The notes under the pieces are model-generated. The model was not told the origin of the DNA and did no database searches. It saw only the letters and a list, made by a program, of their open reading frames with translations. The translations under genes and the position numbers were made by a program. This document shows, piece after piece, positions 55,123-64,000 of a stretch of 64,000 bases of DNA (position 1 is the stretch's first letter; each line of letters begins with the position of its first letter). This DNA comes from Pseudomonas rhodesiae (GTDB lineage: Bacteria > Pseudomonadota > Gammaproteobacteria > Pseudomonadales > Pseudomonadaceae), in NCBI RefSeq assembly GCF_007858255.1, contig NZ_VFEU01000003.1, positions 1 to 64,000 on the forward strand. Direction: 5' to 3'.

Positions 55123-56556
55123 ATGAATTTTTTGCGCCCTACCCTGCTGACGCTGGCTTGCCTGCTGGCCTCCCCAGGCTTCGCCGATGACCTGCCGTCG
55201 CTGGGCGACGCCAGTTCTGCCATTGTCTCGCCGCAGCAGGAGTACCAACTGGGCCGCGCCTGGCTGGCGTACTTGCGGGGCCAGGTGTCGCAACTCAACG
55301 ACCCGCAACTCAAGGATTATGTCGAGACCAGTGTCTACAAACTGGTGGAGACCAGCCAGGTCAACGACCGGCGCCTGGAATTCATCCTGATCAACAGCCC
55401 GCAACTGAACGCCTTTGCCGCACCGGGTGGGATCATTGGGGTCAACGGCGGGCTGTTTCTCAACGCCCAGACCGAAGGAGAATACGCCTCGGTGCTGGCC
55501 CACGAATTGGCGCACTTGTCCCAACGCCACTTCGCACGAGGCGTTGAAGCGCAACAGCGCATGCAGGTGCCGATGATGGCTGCGCTATTGGGCGGCATTA
55601 TTGCTGCCGCAGCGGGCGCAGGCGATGCTGGCATCGCAGCGATCGCTGGCACCCAGGCCGCCGCGATCCAAGAGCAGCGTCGTTTCTCCCGGCAGAACGA
55701 ACAAGAGGCGGACCGCATCGGTATCGTCAATCTCGAAAAAGCCGGTTATGACCCACGCTCCATGCCGACCATGTTCGAGCGCTTGATGCGCCAATACCGC
55801 TTCGATGCCAAACCGCCGGAATTCCTGCTGACCCACCCGGTAACTGAGTCACGGATCGCCGACACCCGTAACCGTGCCGAACAGGCCAAACCAGGCGGCA
55901 AGGAAGACAGCCTGCGCTACCAATTGATACGTGCACGGGTGCAATTGAAATACGAAGACACCCCTGGCCTCGCCGCCAAACGCTTCCAGGCGCAACTCGA
56001 CGAGAACCCAAAGAACGATGTAGCGCGCTACGGCCTGGCCATCGCGCAGATCAAGGGCACCAAACTCAAGGAAGCACGGGAAAACCTGGCGCCGCTGCTG
56101 GCCAAGGCACCCAACGACATCACCTACAACCTGGCGCAGATCGAGCTGGACATCATCAACAACCGCCTGCCCGACGCCCAGCAACGCACAGATAGGATGT
56201 TGACCCAATACCCCAGCAATTACCCGCTGAATCAAGTTCGGGTCGACCTGCTGCTCAAGCAGAATCGCACCGCCGATGCGGAAAAGGCGCTGGATGGGCT
56301 GCTCAAATCGCGCCCGGATGACCCGGATGTGTGGTATCAGGTCGCGGAGACCCGCGGGTTGTCCGGCAACATCATCGGCCTGCACCAGGCTCGTGCCGAA
56401 TACTTCGCACTGGTGGGCGATTTCCAGCAGGCCATTCAGCAACTGGACTTTGCCAAGCGTCGCGCCGGCAACAACTTCCCACTGTCGTCACGTATCGACG
56501 CACGCCAGCGTGAGTTGATCGAGCAGGAAAGACTGGTCAAAGGCATGATGAGCTAA
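55123..56556 (+). CDS. Periplasmic M48 metalloprotease, BepA-like, with TPR domain
   Basis: A 477-residue protein. The signal peptide ends near PGFA, residue 21. The zinc site is HELAH at 127-131 with Glu195 in NEQEADRIG. The C-terminal 200 residues form tetratricopeptide helices (ARYGLAIAQIKGTKLKEARE, LPDAQQRTDRML, TADAEKALDGLLKS). E. coli BepA, with this architecture, degrades stalled LptD and BAM substrates; a similar envelope role is likely. It ends at a strong terminator shared with mucD. Confidence 0.93.
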   Translation: MNFLRPTLLTLACLLASPGFADDLPSLGDASSAIVSPQQEYQLGRAWLAYLRGQVSQLNDPQLKDYVETSVYKLVETSQVNDRRLEFILINSPQLNAFAAPGGIIGVNGGLFLNAQTEGEYASVLAHELAHLSQRHFARGVEAQQRMQVPMMAALLGGIIAAAAGAGDAGIAAIAGTQAAAIQEQRRFSRQNEQEADRIGIVNLEKAGYDPRSMPTMFERLMRQYRFDAKPPEFLLTHPVTESRIADTRNRAEQAKPGGKEDSLRYQLIRARVQLKYEDTPGLAAKRFQAQLDENPKNDVARYGLAIAQIKGTKLKEARENLAPLLAKAPNDITYNLAQIELDIINNRLPDAQQRTDRMLTQYPSNYPLNQVRVDLLLKQNRTADAEKALDGLLKSRPDDPDVWYQVAETRGLSGNIIGLHQARAEYFALVGDFQQAIQQLDFAKRRAGNNFPLSSRIDARQRELIEQERLVKGMMS

Positions 56557-56570
56557 CCCCATCACCCACA

Positions 56571-56609
56571 AAAAAGCCCCGCCTTCGTTAAACGAAAGCG
56601 GGGCTTTTT
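56571..56609. terminator. Bidirectional Rho-independent terminator
   Basis: A 17-bp stem with one mismatch (AAAAAGCCCCGCCTTCG and CGAAAGCGGGGCTTTTT) around TTAAA. A and T runs lie at opposite sides, so it can stop both the protease gene and the convergent mucD. Confidence 0.9.
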
Positions 56610-56623
56610 ATTGAGCTGGCGGG

Positions 56624-58063
56624 TTACTCGGCCAGCTTGAAGGTGATAAAGCTCGCACGGCCCTGACGCAAGACACGCATCGATACCGAACGATTCTTCG
56701 GCAACGCCTTGGCGATATCGGTGAATTGCTTGGTGCTTTCGATCGCCTGGTTGTTCAGGTGAGTGATCACGTCGCCCGGCTGCAGACCAATCAACGCAGC
56801 GGGCCCATCCTGCACCTCTTTGATTACCACGCCGCTCTTGAGGTCGAAGGCTTTTTTCTGCTCGTCCGTCAGCTCGGCTACGGCAATCCCCAGACGGTTG
56901 CTGCTGCGCTCGGCGCCTGGCTTGGTGTTGCCCAGGGCATCGAGGGTGGCGCCTTCTTCAGGAATCGCACCGACAGTCAGCTCAACGTTCTGGCGCTTGC
57001 CGCCACGAATCACTTCCAACTTGGCTTTGCTGCCAGCCTTGAGTGCGCCGACCAAATGCGGCAGGTCGGCGGACATAATGATTGGCTGGCCATTCATGCT
57101 CAGGATCACGTCACCAACTTGCAGACCACCCTTGGCGGCGGGGCCACCGTCTTGGATCTGCGCCACCAGCGCACCCGCCGGCTTATCGAGGCCGAAGGAT
57201 TCAGCCAAATCCTTGTTCACTTCCTGGATCACTACGCCCAACCAACCACGGCTGACCTTGCCGCCGCTTTTCAACTGATTGGATACGTCCATGGCCACAT
57301 CGATCGGGATAGCGAACGATACGCCCATAAACCCACCGGAGCGGGTATAGATCTGCGAGTTGATCCCCACGACTTCGCCAGCCAGGTTGAACAGCGGGCC
57401 GCCGGAGTTACCCGGGTTGATCGGCACGTCGGTCTGGATGAACGGCACATAGTTTTCATTAGGAAGGCTACGACCGATGGCGCTGACGATGCCTTGGGTG
57501 ACTGTGTGGTCAAAGCCAAATGGAGAACCGATGGCGACGACCCACTGGCCGGCCTTCAGATCCTGGGATTTGCCCAGCTTCAGCACAGGCAGGTCCTTGC
57601 CGTCGATTTTCAGCAAGGCCACATCGGAGCGTGGGTCGGTACCGACCAACTTGGCCTTGAGCTCACTGCGATCGGCCAGGCGGACGAGAATTTCGTCTGC
57701 GTCGGCGATGACATGGTTATTGGTGAGAATGTAGCCGTCCGGCGAAATAATGAAGCCCGAACCCAGAGATTGAGCTTCACGTTGACCACCGCCGCCCCCC
57801 CGGGGCGCACGCGGCTGTGGCATGCCACGCTCGAAGAACTCACGCAACATCGGCGGCAGGCCCTCAAGGTCCGGCATCTGCTGGTTCGACACTTTGCGAT
57901 CAGGCAGCTTTTGCGTGGTACTGATGTTCACCACGGCCGGCGAGGCTTGCTCAACCAATTGGGTGAAGTCAGGCAACTCAGCCGCTTGCGCGGTCACAGC
58001 CTGACCCAGCACCAGTACCGTGGCGACTATGGATAGGTAGGATTTCAAACGAGGTATCGACAT
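56624..58063 (-). CDS. mucD: Periplasmic serine endoprotease MucD (DegP family)
   Basis: A 479-residue HtrA-type protease with signal peptide (cleavage near AQAA, residue 28), catalytic triad His117 (TNNHVIAD), Asp147 (SDVALLKI) and Ser220 (GNSGGPL), and two PDZ domains (about 270-365 and 390-475). It removes misfolded envelope proteins and so dampens AlgU activation. It is last in the algU cluster, but 234 bp and a hairpin separate it from mucB, and mucC is not present. Confidence 0.95.
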   Translation of the reverse strand: MSIPRLKSYLSIVATVLVLGQAVTAQAAELPDFTQLVEQASPAVVNISTTQKLPDRKVSNQQMPDLEGLPPMLREFFERGMPQPRAPRGGGGGQREAQSLGSGFIISPDGYILTNNHVIADADEILVRLADRSELKAKLVGTDPRSDVALLKIDGKDLPVLKLGKSQDLKAGQWVVAIGSPFGFDHTVTQGIVSAIGRSLPNENYVPFIQTDVPINPGNSGGPLFNLAGEVVGINSQIYTRSGGFMGVSFAIPIDVAMDVSNQLKSGGKVSRGWLGVVIQEVNKDLAESFGLDKPAGALVAQIQDGGPAAKGGLQVGDVILSMNGQPIIMSADLPHLVGALKAGSKAKLEVIRGGKRQNVELTVGAIPEEGATLDALGNTKPGAERSSNRLGIAVAELTDEQKKAFDLKSGVVIKEVQDGPAALIGLQPGDVITHLNNQAIESTKQFTDIAKALPKNRSVSMRVLRQGRASFITFKLAE

Positions 58064-58297
58064 ACAGCTCCCGTTACGACGAGCAGGGTTGAGCGACAGG
58101 GTTCAAGAAACGCCGGAAACTGCGACCGCCGTTTTTGTTCCGCGAACAAAACAAGGCCAGAGCCGACAAGCTCTGACCTATAAAAAAGATTGACGTTTTT
58201 TGCAAGTGAAAATCCTGGTCCAGACATTTCATACTCTCGGCAAACAAGCGTGAGTGGTTGTAAATTGAAAGGTCAGGATGAACATAGGATTAACAAC
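58064..58297 (-). other. mucB-mucD intergenic space, mucC absent
   Basis: In P. aeruginosa mucC lies here. These 234 bp have no open frame of suitable length or membrane character; a hairpin at 58155-58178 is the only structure that I see. Confidence 0.7.
58155..58178 (-). terminator. Candidate terminator after mucB
   Basis: A 9-bp stem with one G-U pair, formed by GGCCAGAGC and GCTCTGACC (plus-strand text), with CGACAA as loop. On the minus strand it is followed by TTGTTTTGTT. It could end part of the algU-mucAB transcript before mucD. Confidence 0.5.
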
Positions 58298-59266
58298 TCA
58301 CGGCAAGGGCTTAGCGGTTGCCTTTTTTTCACTGCGCACCGAAAGCGCAATACGCTCGGCGGTACCGATAGGGATTTCTCCAACAACCGTCACCATCATT
58401 TCACCGTCAACCGTATTCAAGCGACGGGAGACCGCAACAGTGGGGCCTAGCTGCGTACGGTTTTCCGTCACGCCCCCCTCACTGATGGGTTCAAGGAATA
58501 CCGAAAATCGCGCCAGACCATCTTCATACATCAAACTGTCGATGGTGGTCTTGGTGCGGGTGTCCGCTCGCGCAGTGGCGCTCGTCAATTCAAACCCCGG
58601 TGGCAACCACTCCAAGTGCCAAGCTTGGGTCGGCTGTACCTCTGAATGGCTGTCATTTACCGCTCCGATAGGCGTGCAATCCTTGCTCGGCCGCAAGTTG
58701 CGATCGTCAGGCAGAGTCGATGTATTCAAGCGGGTGAACTGGAAGCGCTCCAGCAACTGCCCTTGATCGTTGAGCAATAACGATTTGAGCGGCAAGGCCG
58801 TTTCACGGTCCAGATGTAGCTCAAATCCGTAGCGGTATTGGTCACGGGGGGTAATGGACACAATCACAGCGTCACGGCCAGCAACACGGGATTTTCCGAT
58901 CACGGCCAGTTCATAGAATTGATTGAGTTTCGAGGGATCGAGCGCGCGGGAAGGGGCTTCTCGAGAATTGCCAAGGCCGGCGACTAATGTGCCACTCACG
59001 CATTGCGTGCGGCCATCCACTCGCACCACTTCCTGAGCAGAACCATCAAGCTGCAAAAGCCGCTCTCGGACTTGTCCATTCTGGACAAGGTGCCAGATGT
59101 CATGGGTGGAAAAGCTGCCGTTACGTTCATACACGAACGTACCTTCAAAGCTTTGCTGCTGCTCTGCGCGCCCAAGTCGACTCAGCCACTCTTGGGCTTC
59201 ATCGGCATGGGCGGGAAGTACCAACCAACCACTGAGCAAAAGCGTAAGGAGCGGTATGGCGCGCAT
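58298..59266 (-). CDS. mucB: Sigma-E factor regulatory protein MucB (RseB family)
   Basis: A 322-residue periplasmic protein. The signal MRAIPLLTLLLSGWLVLPAHA is cut near residue 21. The LolA-like N-terminal domain begins with GTFVYERNGSFSTHDIWHLV near 42-61 and the smaller C-terminal domain covers about 215-315. MucB binds the periplasmic part of MucA and shields it from cleavage, keeping AlgU inactive until envelope stress. It lies 16 bp after mucA. Confidence 0.95.
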   Translation of the reverse strand: MRAIPLLTLLLSGWLVLPAHADEAQEWLSRLGRAEQQQSFEGTFVYERNGSFSTHDIWHLVQNGQVRERLLQLDGSAQEVVRVDGRTQCVSGTLVAGLGNSREAPSRALDPSKLNQFYELAVIGKSRVAGRDAVIVSITPRDQYRYGFELHLDRETALPLKSLLLNDQGQLLERFQFTRLNTSTLPDDRNLRPSKDCTPIGAVNDSHSEVQPTQAWHLEWLPPGFELTSATARADTRTKTTIDSLMYEDGLARFSVFLEPISEGGVTENRTQLGPTVAVSRRLNTVDGEMMVTVVGEIPIGTAERIALSVRSEKKATAKPLP

Positions 59267-59282
59267 ATAGCTCCTTAGCGGT

Positions 59283-59870
59283 TCAACGGTTTTCCAGACT
59301 AGCGGCGCGAGCGTACGGCAATGCGCTTTCAGTGCCTTTCAGGGCCGATTCCTGTGCATGTTGGCGCAGGTAACCTGGGAGACGCTGATCCTGCCAACCG
59401 GATTGCCCCTGCAATACACCGTTGGCCATAGGGCCGGCGGCGTCGGAACTTTCCTTGTAGCCGGCCAATACTGCCGGACCTTTAACTTGAGGACCGGCCA
59501 TGACCGGTTGCTGAGTCTGCTGGGCCAGTTCGGCACCGGCAATTTCGTCCTGATTGTAAAGACGAACACCCGCCAGCACGGCAACAGTCACCGAGGCAGC
59601 AACCGCAAGGCGACCCAGGCTACGCCACGGACCGCGAACAGCTTTTGCCGGAACGGCTTCATCAGCCAACGCGGCAGAAACGGCCGCAGCAATATCCAGA
59701 CGAGGGATTAGAAGATCCTTGTGCATCACCGCCCGAGCGACTTGGTAACGAGACCAGGTATCACGGGTTTCGGCATCATCGAACGCGTTGAGCACTCGAC
59801 GAAGTTCCAGTTCATCCGCTTCGTTATCCATCACTGCGGACAGCGATTCCTGCAGGGCATCACGACTCAT
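59283..59870 (-). CDS. mucA: Anti-sigma factor MucA
   Basis: A 195-residue inner-membrane anti-sigma factor. The N-terminal cytoplasmic domain (LQESLSAVMDNEADELELRR near 6-25) binds AlgU, a single helix at about 85-104 crosses the membrane, and the C-terminal periplasmic part contacts MucB. It is full length, close to the 194 residues of P. aeruginosa MucA, with no sign of the truncating mutations that cause mucoidy. It lies 32 bp after algU. Confidence 0.95.
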   Translation of the reverse strand: MSRDALQESLSAVMDNEADELELRRVLNAFDDAETRDTWSRYQVARAVMHKDLLIPRLDIAAAVSAALADEAVPAKAVRGPWRSLGRLAVAASVTVAVLAGVRLYNQDEIAGAELAQQTQQPVMAGPQVKGPAVLAGYKESSDAAGPMANGVLQGQSGWQDQRLPGYLRQHAQESALKGTESALPYARAASLENR

Positions 59871-59902
59871 GGCGGTTCCTCTCTTGGCTGTCGCCGCTGT
59901 CT

Positions 59903-60484
59903 TTAGTTTTCCTGCAACAACGGTTGCAAGGCTTTGTCGATGGCTTCCCGGGCCCGGAAAATCCGTGACCTAACAGTCCCCACCGGACATTGCATGACGC
60001 TCGCAATGTCTTCATAACTCAGACCGTCGAATTCACGTAAAGTTAACGCCGTACGCAAATCTTCTGGCAGTTGCTGAATTGTGCGATGAACGGTTCCTTC
60101 GATCTCGTCGCGCAGCAATGCACGCTCCGGCGACTCGAGATCTTTGAGGCCGTGATCACCATCGTAAAATTCTGCATCTTCTGAACTTACATCACTATCT
60201 GGTGGGCGGCGTCCGCGAGACACCAGATAGTTCTTCGCCGTGTTGATGGCGATGCGGTACAGCCACGTATAAAACGCACTGTCACCGCGGAAATTACCGA
60301 GTGCACGGTACGCCTTGATAAAGGCCTCCTGTGCAACGTCCTGCGCTTCATGGGTGTCGTGCACAAACCGCACGATCAACCCGAGAATTTTGTGCTGGTA
60401 TTTCAGCACTAGCAGATCAAATGCGCGCTTGTCGCCGCGTTGTACGCGCTCGACCAGCTGCTGATCCTCTTCCTGGGTTAGCAT
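59903..60484 (-). CDS. algU: RNA polymerase sigma factor AlgU (RpoE, sigma-22)
   Basis: A 193-residue ECF sigma factor. Region 2 includes DLLVLKYQHKILGLIVRFVH and DVAQEAFIKAYRALGNFRGD; region 4 includes LREFDGLSYEDIASVMQCPV then GTVRSRIFRAREAID. It directs envelope stress and alginate genes. ATG 60484 (MLTQEEDQQ) is the usual start. A promoter of its own type lies about 50 bases upstream. It heads algU-mucA-mucB and is divergent from nadB. Confidence 0.96.
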   Translation of the reverse strand: MLTQEEDQQLVERVQRGDKRAFDLLVLKYQHKILGLIVRFVHDTHEAQDVAQEAFIKAYRALGNFRGDSAFYTWLYRIAINTAKNYLVSRGRRPPDSDVSSEDAEFYDGDHGLKDLESPERALLRDEIEGTVHRTIQQLPEDLRTALTLREFDGLSYEDIASVMQCPVGTVRSRIFRAREAIDKALQPLLQEN

Positions 60485-60949
60485 GAACACTCCTCGTTGT
60501 ACTTGAAGGAGGCTTGCATAACTAAACGATCAGGCTTGCAAACATAGACTCGGACTTTTCGCAAAAGTTCTCCCCCTCCAAGCAAGTTTCCGGCATGCAC
60601 TGATTTGGCACACACGAAAAACGCAGCGCGGGCAACGCCGGCTGCGCGAATAATCTTGTCGTCGGTTTCCTGACGCGTCCAATGCTCCCGACGGGCCAAT
60701 AAACTCAACGTTTTCCCAGCTTTCGGGCAACCTGCTATTGAGTCGGGGCTTATGCAAAAAGTTCCCAATCCAATAACCGACGGATTATACCCAAGCCGCG
60801 CACCGTAATCTCACATTGCCACGAATGCCTGGCTATTGTGCCGCTCCCCCCCTCTATATACTAGTGGGCCGTGTGACCCTTTGATTCGCCGATCCAGGCG
60901 TCCCGTCAGCGCCACTAGCCCTTGGATCGCTTTTTGCGGAATCCTTCAA
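60485..60949. other. algU-nadB divergent region, no gene
   Basis: These 465 bp carry the control regions of algU and nadB. Small open frames inside lack ribosome sites and family character. A possible weak sigma70-type -10, TATACT at 60857-60862, lies upstream of nadB but its -35 spacing is poor. Confidence 0.6.
60544..60570 (-). promoter_or_regulatory. AlgU-type (sigma-22) promoter upstream of algU
   Basis: On the minus strand GAACTT (60565-60570) is followed after 16 nt by TCTAT (60544-60548). The AlgU consensus is GAACTT-N16/17-TCTGA, so the -35 is exact and the -10 close. It supports autoregulation of algU-mucAB. Confidence 0.7.
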
Positions 60950-62566
60950 ATGAGCCAACAGTTTCAACACGATGTTCTGGTGATTGGCAGCGGCGCAGCC
61001 GGATTGAGTCTTGCCCTGACCCTCCCCAGCCACCTGCGCATCGCCGTACTGAGCAAGGGCGACCTGGCCAACGGCTCGACATTCTGGGCCCAGGGCGGTG
61101 TTGCCGCCGTGCTGGATGACACCGACACGGTGCAGTCCCACGTCGAAGACACCCTCAACGCCGGTGGCGGGCTGTGTAATGAAGAAGCGGTGCGTTTCAC
61201 CGTTGAGCACAGCCGCGAAGCGATCCAATGGCTGATCGATCAAGGCGTACCCTTCACCCGTGACGAACACGCCAGCGCCGACGACGGCGGCTTCGAGTTC
61301 CATCTGACCCGTGAAGGCGGCCACAGCCATCGCCGCATCATTCATGCCGCCGATGCTACCGGCGCGGCTATTTTCAGGACATTGCTGGATCAGGCCCGTC
61401 AACGCCCCAACATTGAACTGCTGGAGCAACGCGTCGCCGTCGATCTGATCACCGAAAAGCGCCTGGGCCTGGAAGGCGAGCGCTGTCTCGGCGCCTACGT
61501 GCTCAACCGCGGCAGCGGCGAGGTCGACACCTACGGCGCGCGCTTCACCATTCTCGCGTCGGGCGGCGCGGCTAAGGTCTATCTCTATACCAGCAACCCT
61601 GACGGCGCCTGCGGCGATGGCATCGCCATGGCCTGGCGCTCGGGGTGCCGAGTGGCCAACCTGGAGTTCAATCAGTTCCACCCGACCTGCCTGTATCACC
61701 CGCAGGCCAAGAGTTTCCTGATCACCGAAGCGCTGCGCGGCGAAGGCGCGCACTTGAAACTGCCGAACGGCGAACGCTTCATGCAGCGCTTCGACCCCCG
61801 AGCCGAACTGGCCCCGCGCGATATCGTCGCCCGCGCCATCGACCATGAAATGAAGCGCCTGGGCATCGACTGCGTCTACTTGGACATCAGCCATCAACCC
61901 GAGGCATTCATCAAGACGCACTTCCCCACCGTCTACGAGCGCTGCCTGGCCTTCAATATCGATATCACCAAAGGCCCGATACCCGTCGTACCGGCCGCGC
62001 ACTACACCTGCGGCGGCGTAATGGTTGACCAGCATGGCCGCACTGACGTACCCGGCCTTTATGCCATTGGTGAAACCAGCTTCACCGGCCTGCATGGTGC
62101 CAATCGCATGGCTAGCAACTCGCTGCTTGAGTGCTTCGTATATGCCCGCTCAGCGGCGGCGGATATCCTTGAGCAACTGCCACGAATTCCGGTGCCGGCC
62201 GCCCTGCCCCGCTGGGACGCCAGCCAAGTCACCGACTCGGACGAGGACGTGATCATCGCCCACAACTGGGATGAGCTGCGGCGCTTCATGTGGGACTACG
62301 TGGGCATCGTGCGCACCAACAAGCGCCTGCAACGGGCACAACATCGGGTGCGGTTGCTACTGGATGAAATCGACGAGTTCTACAGCAACTATAAAGTCAG
62401 CCGTGACCTGATCGAGTTGCGCAACTTGGCCCAGGTGGCCGAGCTGATGATCCGCTCGGCCATGGAACGCAAGGAAAGCCGAGGCCTGCATTACACCCTC
62501 GACTACCCGCAGATGCTCCCCGAAGCCCGCGACACTATCCTGGTGCCAGCCACCTACGCCGGCTGA
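60950..62566 (+). CDS. nadB: L-aspartate oxidase
   Basis: A 538-residue FAD enzyme that oxidises L-aspartate to iminoaspartate, the first step of NAD synthesis. The FAD motif is [15 protein letters not shown] near 9-23, followed by [14 protein letters not shown] near 42-55, the substrate loop [14 protein letters not shown] near 123-136 and [15 protein letters not shown] near 380-394. ATG 60950 (MSQQFQHD) is the family start. Its last 32 bp overlap the convergent ygfX end. Confidence 0.95.
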   Translation: MSQQFQHDVLVIGSGAAGLSLALTLPSHLRIAVLSKGDLANGSTFWAQGGVAAVLDDTDTVQSHVEDTLNAGGGLCNEEAVRFTVEHSREAIQWLIDQGVPFTRDEHASADDGGFEFHLTREGGHSHRRIIHAADATGAAIFRTLLDQARQRPNIELLEQRVAVDLITEKRLGLEGERCLGAYVLNRGSGEVDTYGARFTILASGGAAKVYLYTSNPDGACGDGIAMAWRSGCRVANLEFNQFHPTCLYHPQAKSFLITEALRGEGAHLKLPNGERFMQRFDPRAELAPRDIVARAIDHEMKRLGIDCVYLDISHQPEAFIKTHFPTVYERCLAFNIDITKGPIPVVPAAHYTCGGVMVDQHGRTDVPGLYAIGETSFTGLHGANRMASNSLLECFVYARSAAADILEQLPRIPVPAALPRWDASQVTDSDEDVIIAHNWDELRRFMWDYVGIVRTNKRLQRAQHRVRLLLDEIDEFYSNYKVSRDLIELRNLAQVAELMIRSAMERKESRGLHYTLDYPQMLPEARDTILVPATYAG

Positions 62567-62981
62567 ACTTCAAGCGTACCCGCAGGCGCCGGTGTGTATC
62601 CGCCGCCTGCGCGTCCTTGGGCACACAGATCGAACGCGCCCACCACTGCCCCTTGACCCGATATCGCAGCACCACAATCAGGGGCAACGCCAGACTGTCC
62701 GGACACAACTGCACGGCGTGCCAGCCACGCTGCTCACTGAACAATTGCCAGCCGTCCTCATCGCGTCGCAGGCCACGAATCGACGAACGGTGTGACAACA
62801 GAATGTGTCGCGGCAACACCCAGGCGGCATGCCCCAGACACAGCACTATCGCCAGAGTTGAGAAAGCGAGATCAATCAATGCCAACGCACCCAACGCGAA
62901 CAGTTGGGCGAACAGATACGCCGCCAGCAGCCGCCGTGACGGCTGCCAGCGGCATTCGAAGCGATTACTTAGGCTGGACAC
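62535..62981 (-). CDS. ygfX: YgfX-family membrane protein (CptA-like)
   Basis: A 148-residue inner-membrane protein starting at GTG 62981. Two adjoining hydrophobic helices ([20 protein letters not shown] and [15 protein letters not shown]) precede a basic C-terminal domain ([20 protein letters not shown]). E. coli YgfX (CptA) was reported as the toxin partner of YgfY/SdhE acting on cytoskeletal proteins; this role is debated. The start overlaps sdhE by 17 bp and the end overlaps nadB by 32 bp. Confidence 0.87.
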   Translation of the reverse strand: MSSLSNRFECRWQPSRRLLAAYLFAQLFALGALALIDLAFSTLAIVLCLGHAAWVLPRHILLSHRSSIRGLRRDEDGWQLFSEQRGWHAVQLCPDSLALPLIVVLRYRVKGQWWARSICVPKDAQAADTHRRLRVRLKFSRRRWLAPG

Positions 62982-63219
62982 GGTCCAGAATCATCCGAAC
63001 CATCCGCTGCAGTTCCGGATCGTCCGACTCGGCGCGCTCCATGAACCAGCCGAACATATCCTGGTCTTCGCACTCCAGCAGACGCACATACACCTTGCGG
63101 TCCACTTCATTAAGGGTGGAATAAACCTCTTTGACGAAAGGCACCAGCAACACATCCAGCTCAAGCATGCCGCGACGGCTGTGCCAGTAGAGGCGATTGA
63201 GTTCTACATCTTCGACCAT
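62965..63219 (-). CDS. sdhE: FAD assembly factor SdhE
   Basis: An 84-residue protein (YgfY, CptB) that helps attach FAD covalently to succinate dehydrogenase and fumarate reductase. The required RGxxE motif is seen as RGMLELD at 16-22, and the [17 protein letters not shown] block near 54-70 is typical. Its end overlaps ygfX by 17 bp, so the two are coupled. It is divergent from ygfZ. Confidence 0.93.
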   Translation of the reverse strand: MVEDVELNRLYWHSRRGMLELDVLLVPFVKEVYSTLNEVDRKVYVRLLECEDQDMFGWFMERAESDDPELQRMVRMILDRVQPK

Positions 63220-63358
63220 GGAGCGCTCCTCAAATAGAGCGCAAGTATACAGGCCCGACAGCAGTGGAACAGTCGGCTTTGGTCGCCCCTACGGAAACTA
63301 TCCATTTGCCGGGCGCCCCTCTATGATGCACCCATGACTTTTTGACCTGCGATGAACC

Positions 63359-64000
63359 ATGGCTGACTCTGCTTTCTTCTGCCCCCTGATCCACGAAGGT
63401 GTCCTCGCCGTCCGCGGCGCCGATGCTGCCAAATTCCTGCAGGGCCAATTGACCTGCAACCTCAATTACCTGAGTGATACCCAGGCCAGCCTGGGCGCGC
63501 GCTGCACGCAAAAAGGGCGCATGCAGTCGAGCTTTCGCATCTTGTTGCAAGGTGATGGGGTGTTGCTGGCGATGGCGGCCGAGCTGCTGGAACCGCAACT
63601 GGCCGACCTGAAAAAATACGCGGTGTTCTCCAAGTCCAAGCTGACCGACGAAAGTGCCGCTTGGGTCCGCTTCGGTCTGGTGAATGCGGATTCGGCCCTG
63701 GCCAGCCTCGGGCTTGAGCTACCGGCCGAGACCGACAGCGTAGCCCGCAATGAGCACTTGATCGCCATTCGGGTCTCACCCGGCCGCAGCGAACTCTGGG
63801 TACCTTCGGATCGAGCCGACGCCGTCAAAGCCCAATTGAGTTCAACCCTTGACTCTGCCGATCTGAATGAATGGCTGCTGGGCCAGATTCGCGCCGGTAT
63901 CGGCCAAGTCATGGCGCAAACCCGCGAGCTGTTCATCCCGCAGATGCTCAACTTGCAAGCCGTGGGCGGTGTGAGTTTCAAGAAAGGCTGCTACACCGGC
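63359..64000 (+). CDS. ygfZ: Folate-binding protein YgfZ, cut by the window end
   Basis: The first 214 codons of a tetrahydrofolate-binding protein needed for maturation of some iron-sulfur enzymes. The start MADSAFFCPLIHEGVLAVRG, the GADAAKFLQGQLTCNL block near 20-35 and the KGCYTG motif at the last six residues, which holds the conserved cysteine, are family marks. The protein should run a further 100 or so residues beyond the window. It is divergent from sdhE; both families serve redox-enzyme assembly. Confidence 0.92.
   Translation, partial: MADSAFFCPLIHEGVLAVRGADAAKFLQGQLTCNLNYLSDTQASLGARCTQKGRMQSSFRILLQGDGVLLAMAAELLEPQLADLKKYAVFSKSKLTDESAAWVRFGLVNADSALASLGLELPAETDSVARNEHLIAIRVSPGRSELWVPSDRADAVKAQLSSTLDSADLNEWLLGQIRAGIGQVMAQTRELFIPQMLNLQAVGGVSFKKGCYTG

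Noticed and set aside
56726..58036. 436-codon plus-strand frame opposite mucD
   Set aside because: Antisense shadow of a strongly coded gene; composition reflects mucD codon bias.
60478..60768. Small minus-strand frame upstream of algU
   Set aside because: It spans the algU promoter, lacks a ribosome site and has no recognisable family character.
60854..62095. 413-codon minus-strand frame opposite nadB
   Set aside because: Antisense shadow; nadB carries all family motifs on the other strand.

Overview
The window looks like a chromosomal segment of a fluorescent Pseudomonas (P. fluorescens group). The evidence is the high G+C content, the REP palindromes of the GGGGGCTTGCCCCC type between genes, the algU-mucA-mucB-mucD envelope-stress cluster followed by a divergent nadB, pobA with an AraC-type pobR, the dapA-bamC-purC operon next to tRNA-Ser, and rnd-ycgL. 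Most of the content is ordinary core genome with blocks of accessory catabolic and regulatory genes. No integrase, transposase, CRISPR array or rRNA operon was seen.

Layout. 1-470: a tandem 131-bp array built from paired REP palindromes, running into the 3' end of pxpC. 0.4-3.9 kb: pxpABC (5-oxoprolinase) with a divergent LysR gene. 4-13.6 kb: housekeeping and small conserved genes (class II amidotransferase, oligopeptidase B, a cNMP-binding protein, a spermidine-synthase-like protein, YajD, a SpoU methyltransferase, an M61-like protein without its zinc motif, YcgN, a nitroreductase). 13.7-17.1 kb: a 1140-residue effector- or toxin-like protein with a C-terminal kinase-like domain. 17.2-25.5 kb: hydroxyacid dehydrogenase, ycgL-rnd, a methyltransferase, a glutamine-synthetase-type ligase, a PheC-type periplasmic dehydratase, a Cache-domain protein and a 14-TM efflux pump. 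25.6-40.5 kb: catabolic patchwork rich in regulators (pobA/pobR, aruI, a CynX-type transporter, a CHM isomerase, a citrate-type symporter coupled to a solute-binding protein, five LysR genes).

40.7-46.1 kb: a stressosome-type cassette, rsbR-rsbS-rsbT-SpoIIE-like phosphatase-histidine kinase-hybrid kinase. Nearly all its junctions overlap, and it is the most coherent signalling system here. RsbS and RsbR would hold RsbT by analogy with Bacillus; the output appears to pass to the phosphatase and two histidine kinases, since no sigma factor is encoded alongside. It is followed by a cold-shock gene, a small cold-shock-like gene, a frameshifted chemoreceptor remnant and an unrecognised 498-residue protein beside tRNA-Ser(CGA).

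48.6-64 kb: conserved core genes. These are purC, a WalJ-like hydrolase, bamC and dapA in one operon; gcvR-bcp; tusA-perM; a BepA-like protease; mucD, mucB, mucA and algU without mucC; nadB; ygfX-sdhE; and the start of ygfZ, cut by the window end. An AlgU-type promoter is visible upstream of algU.
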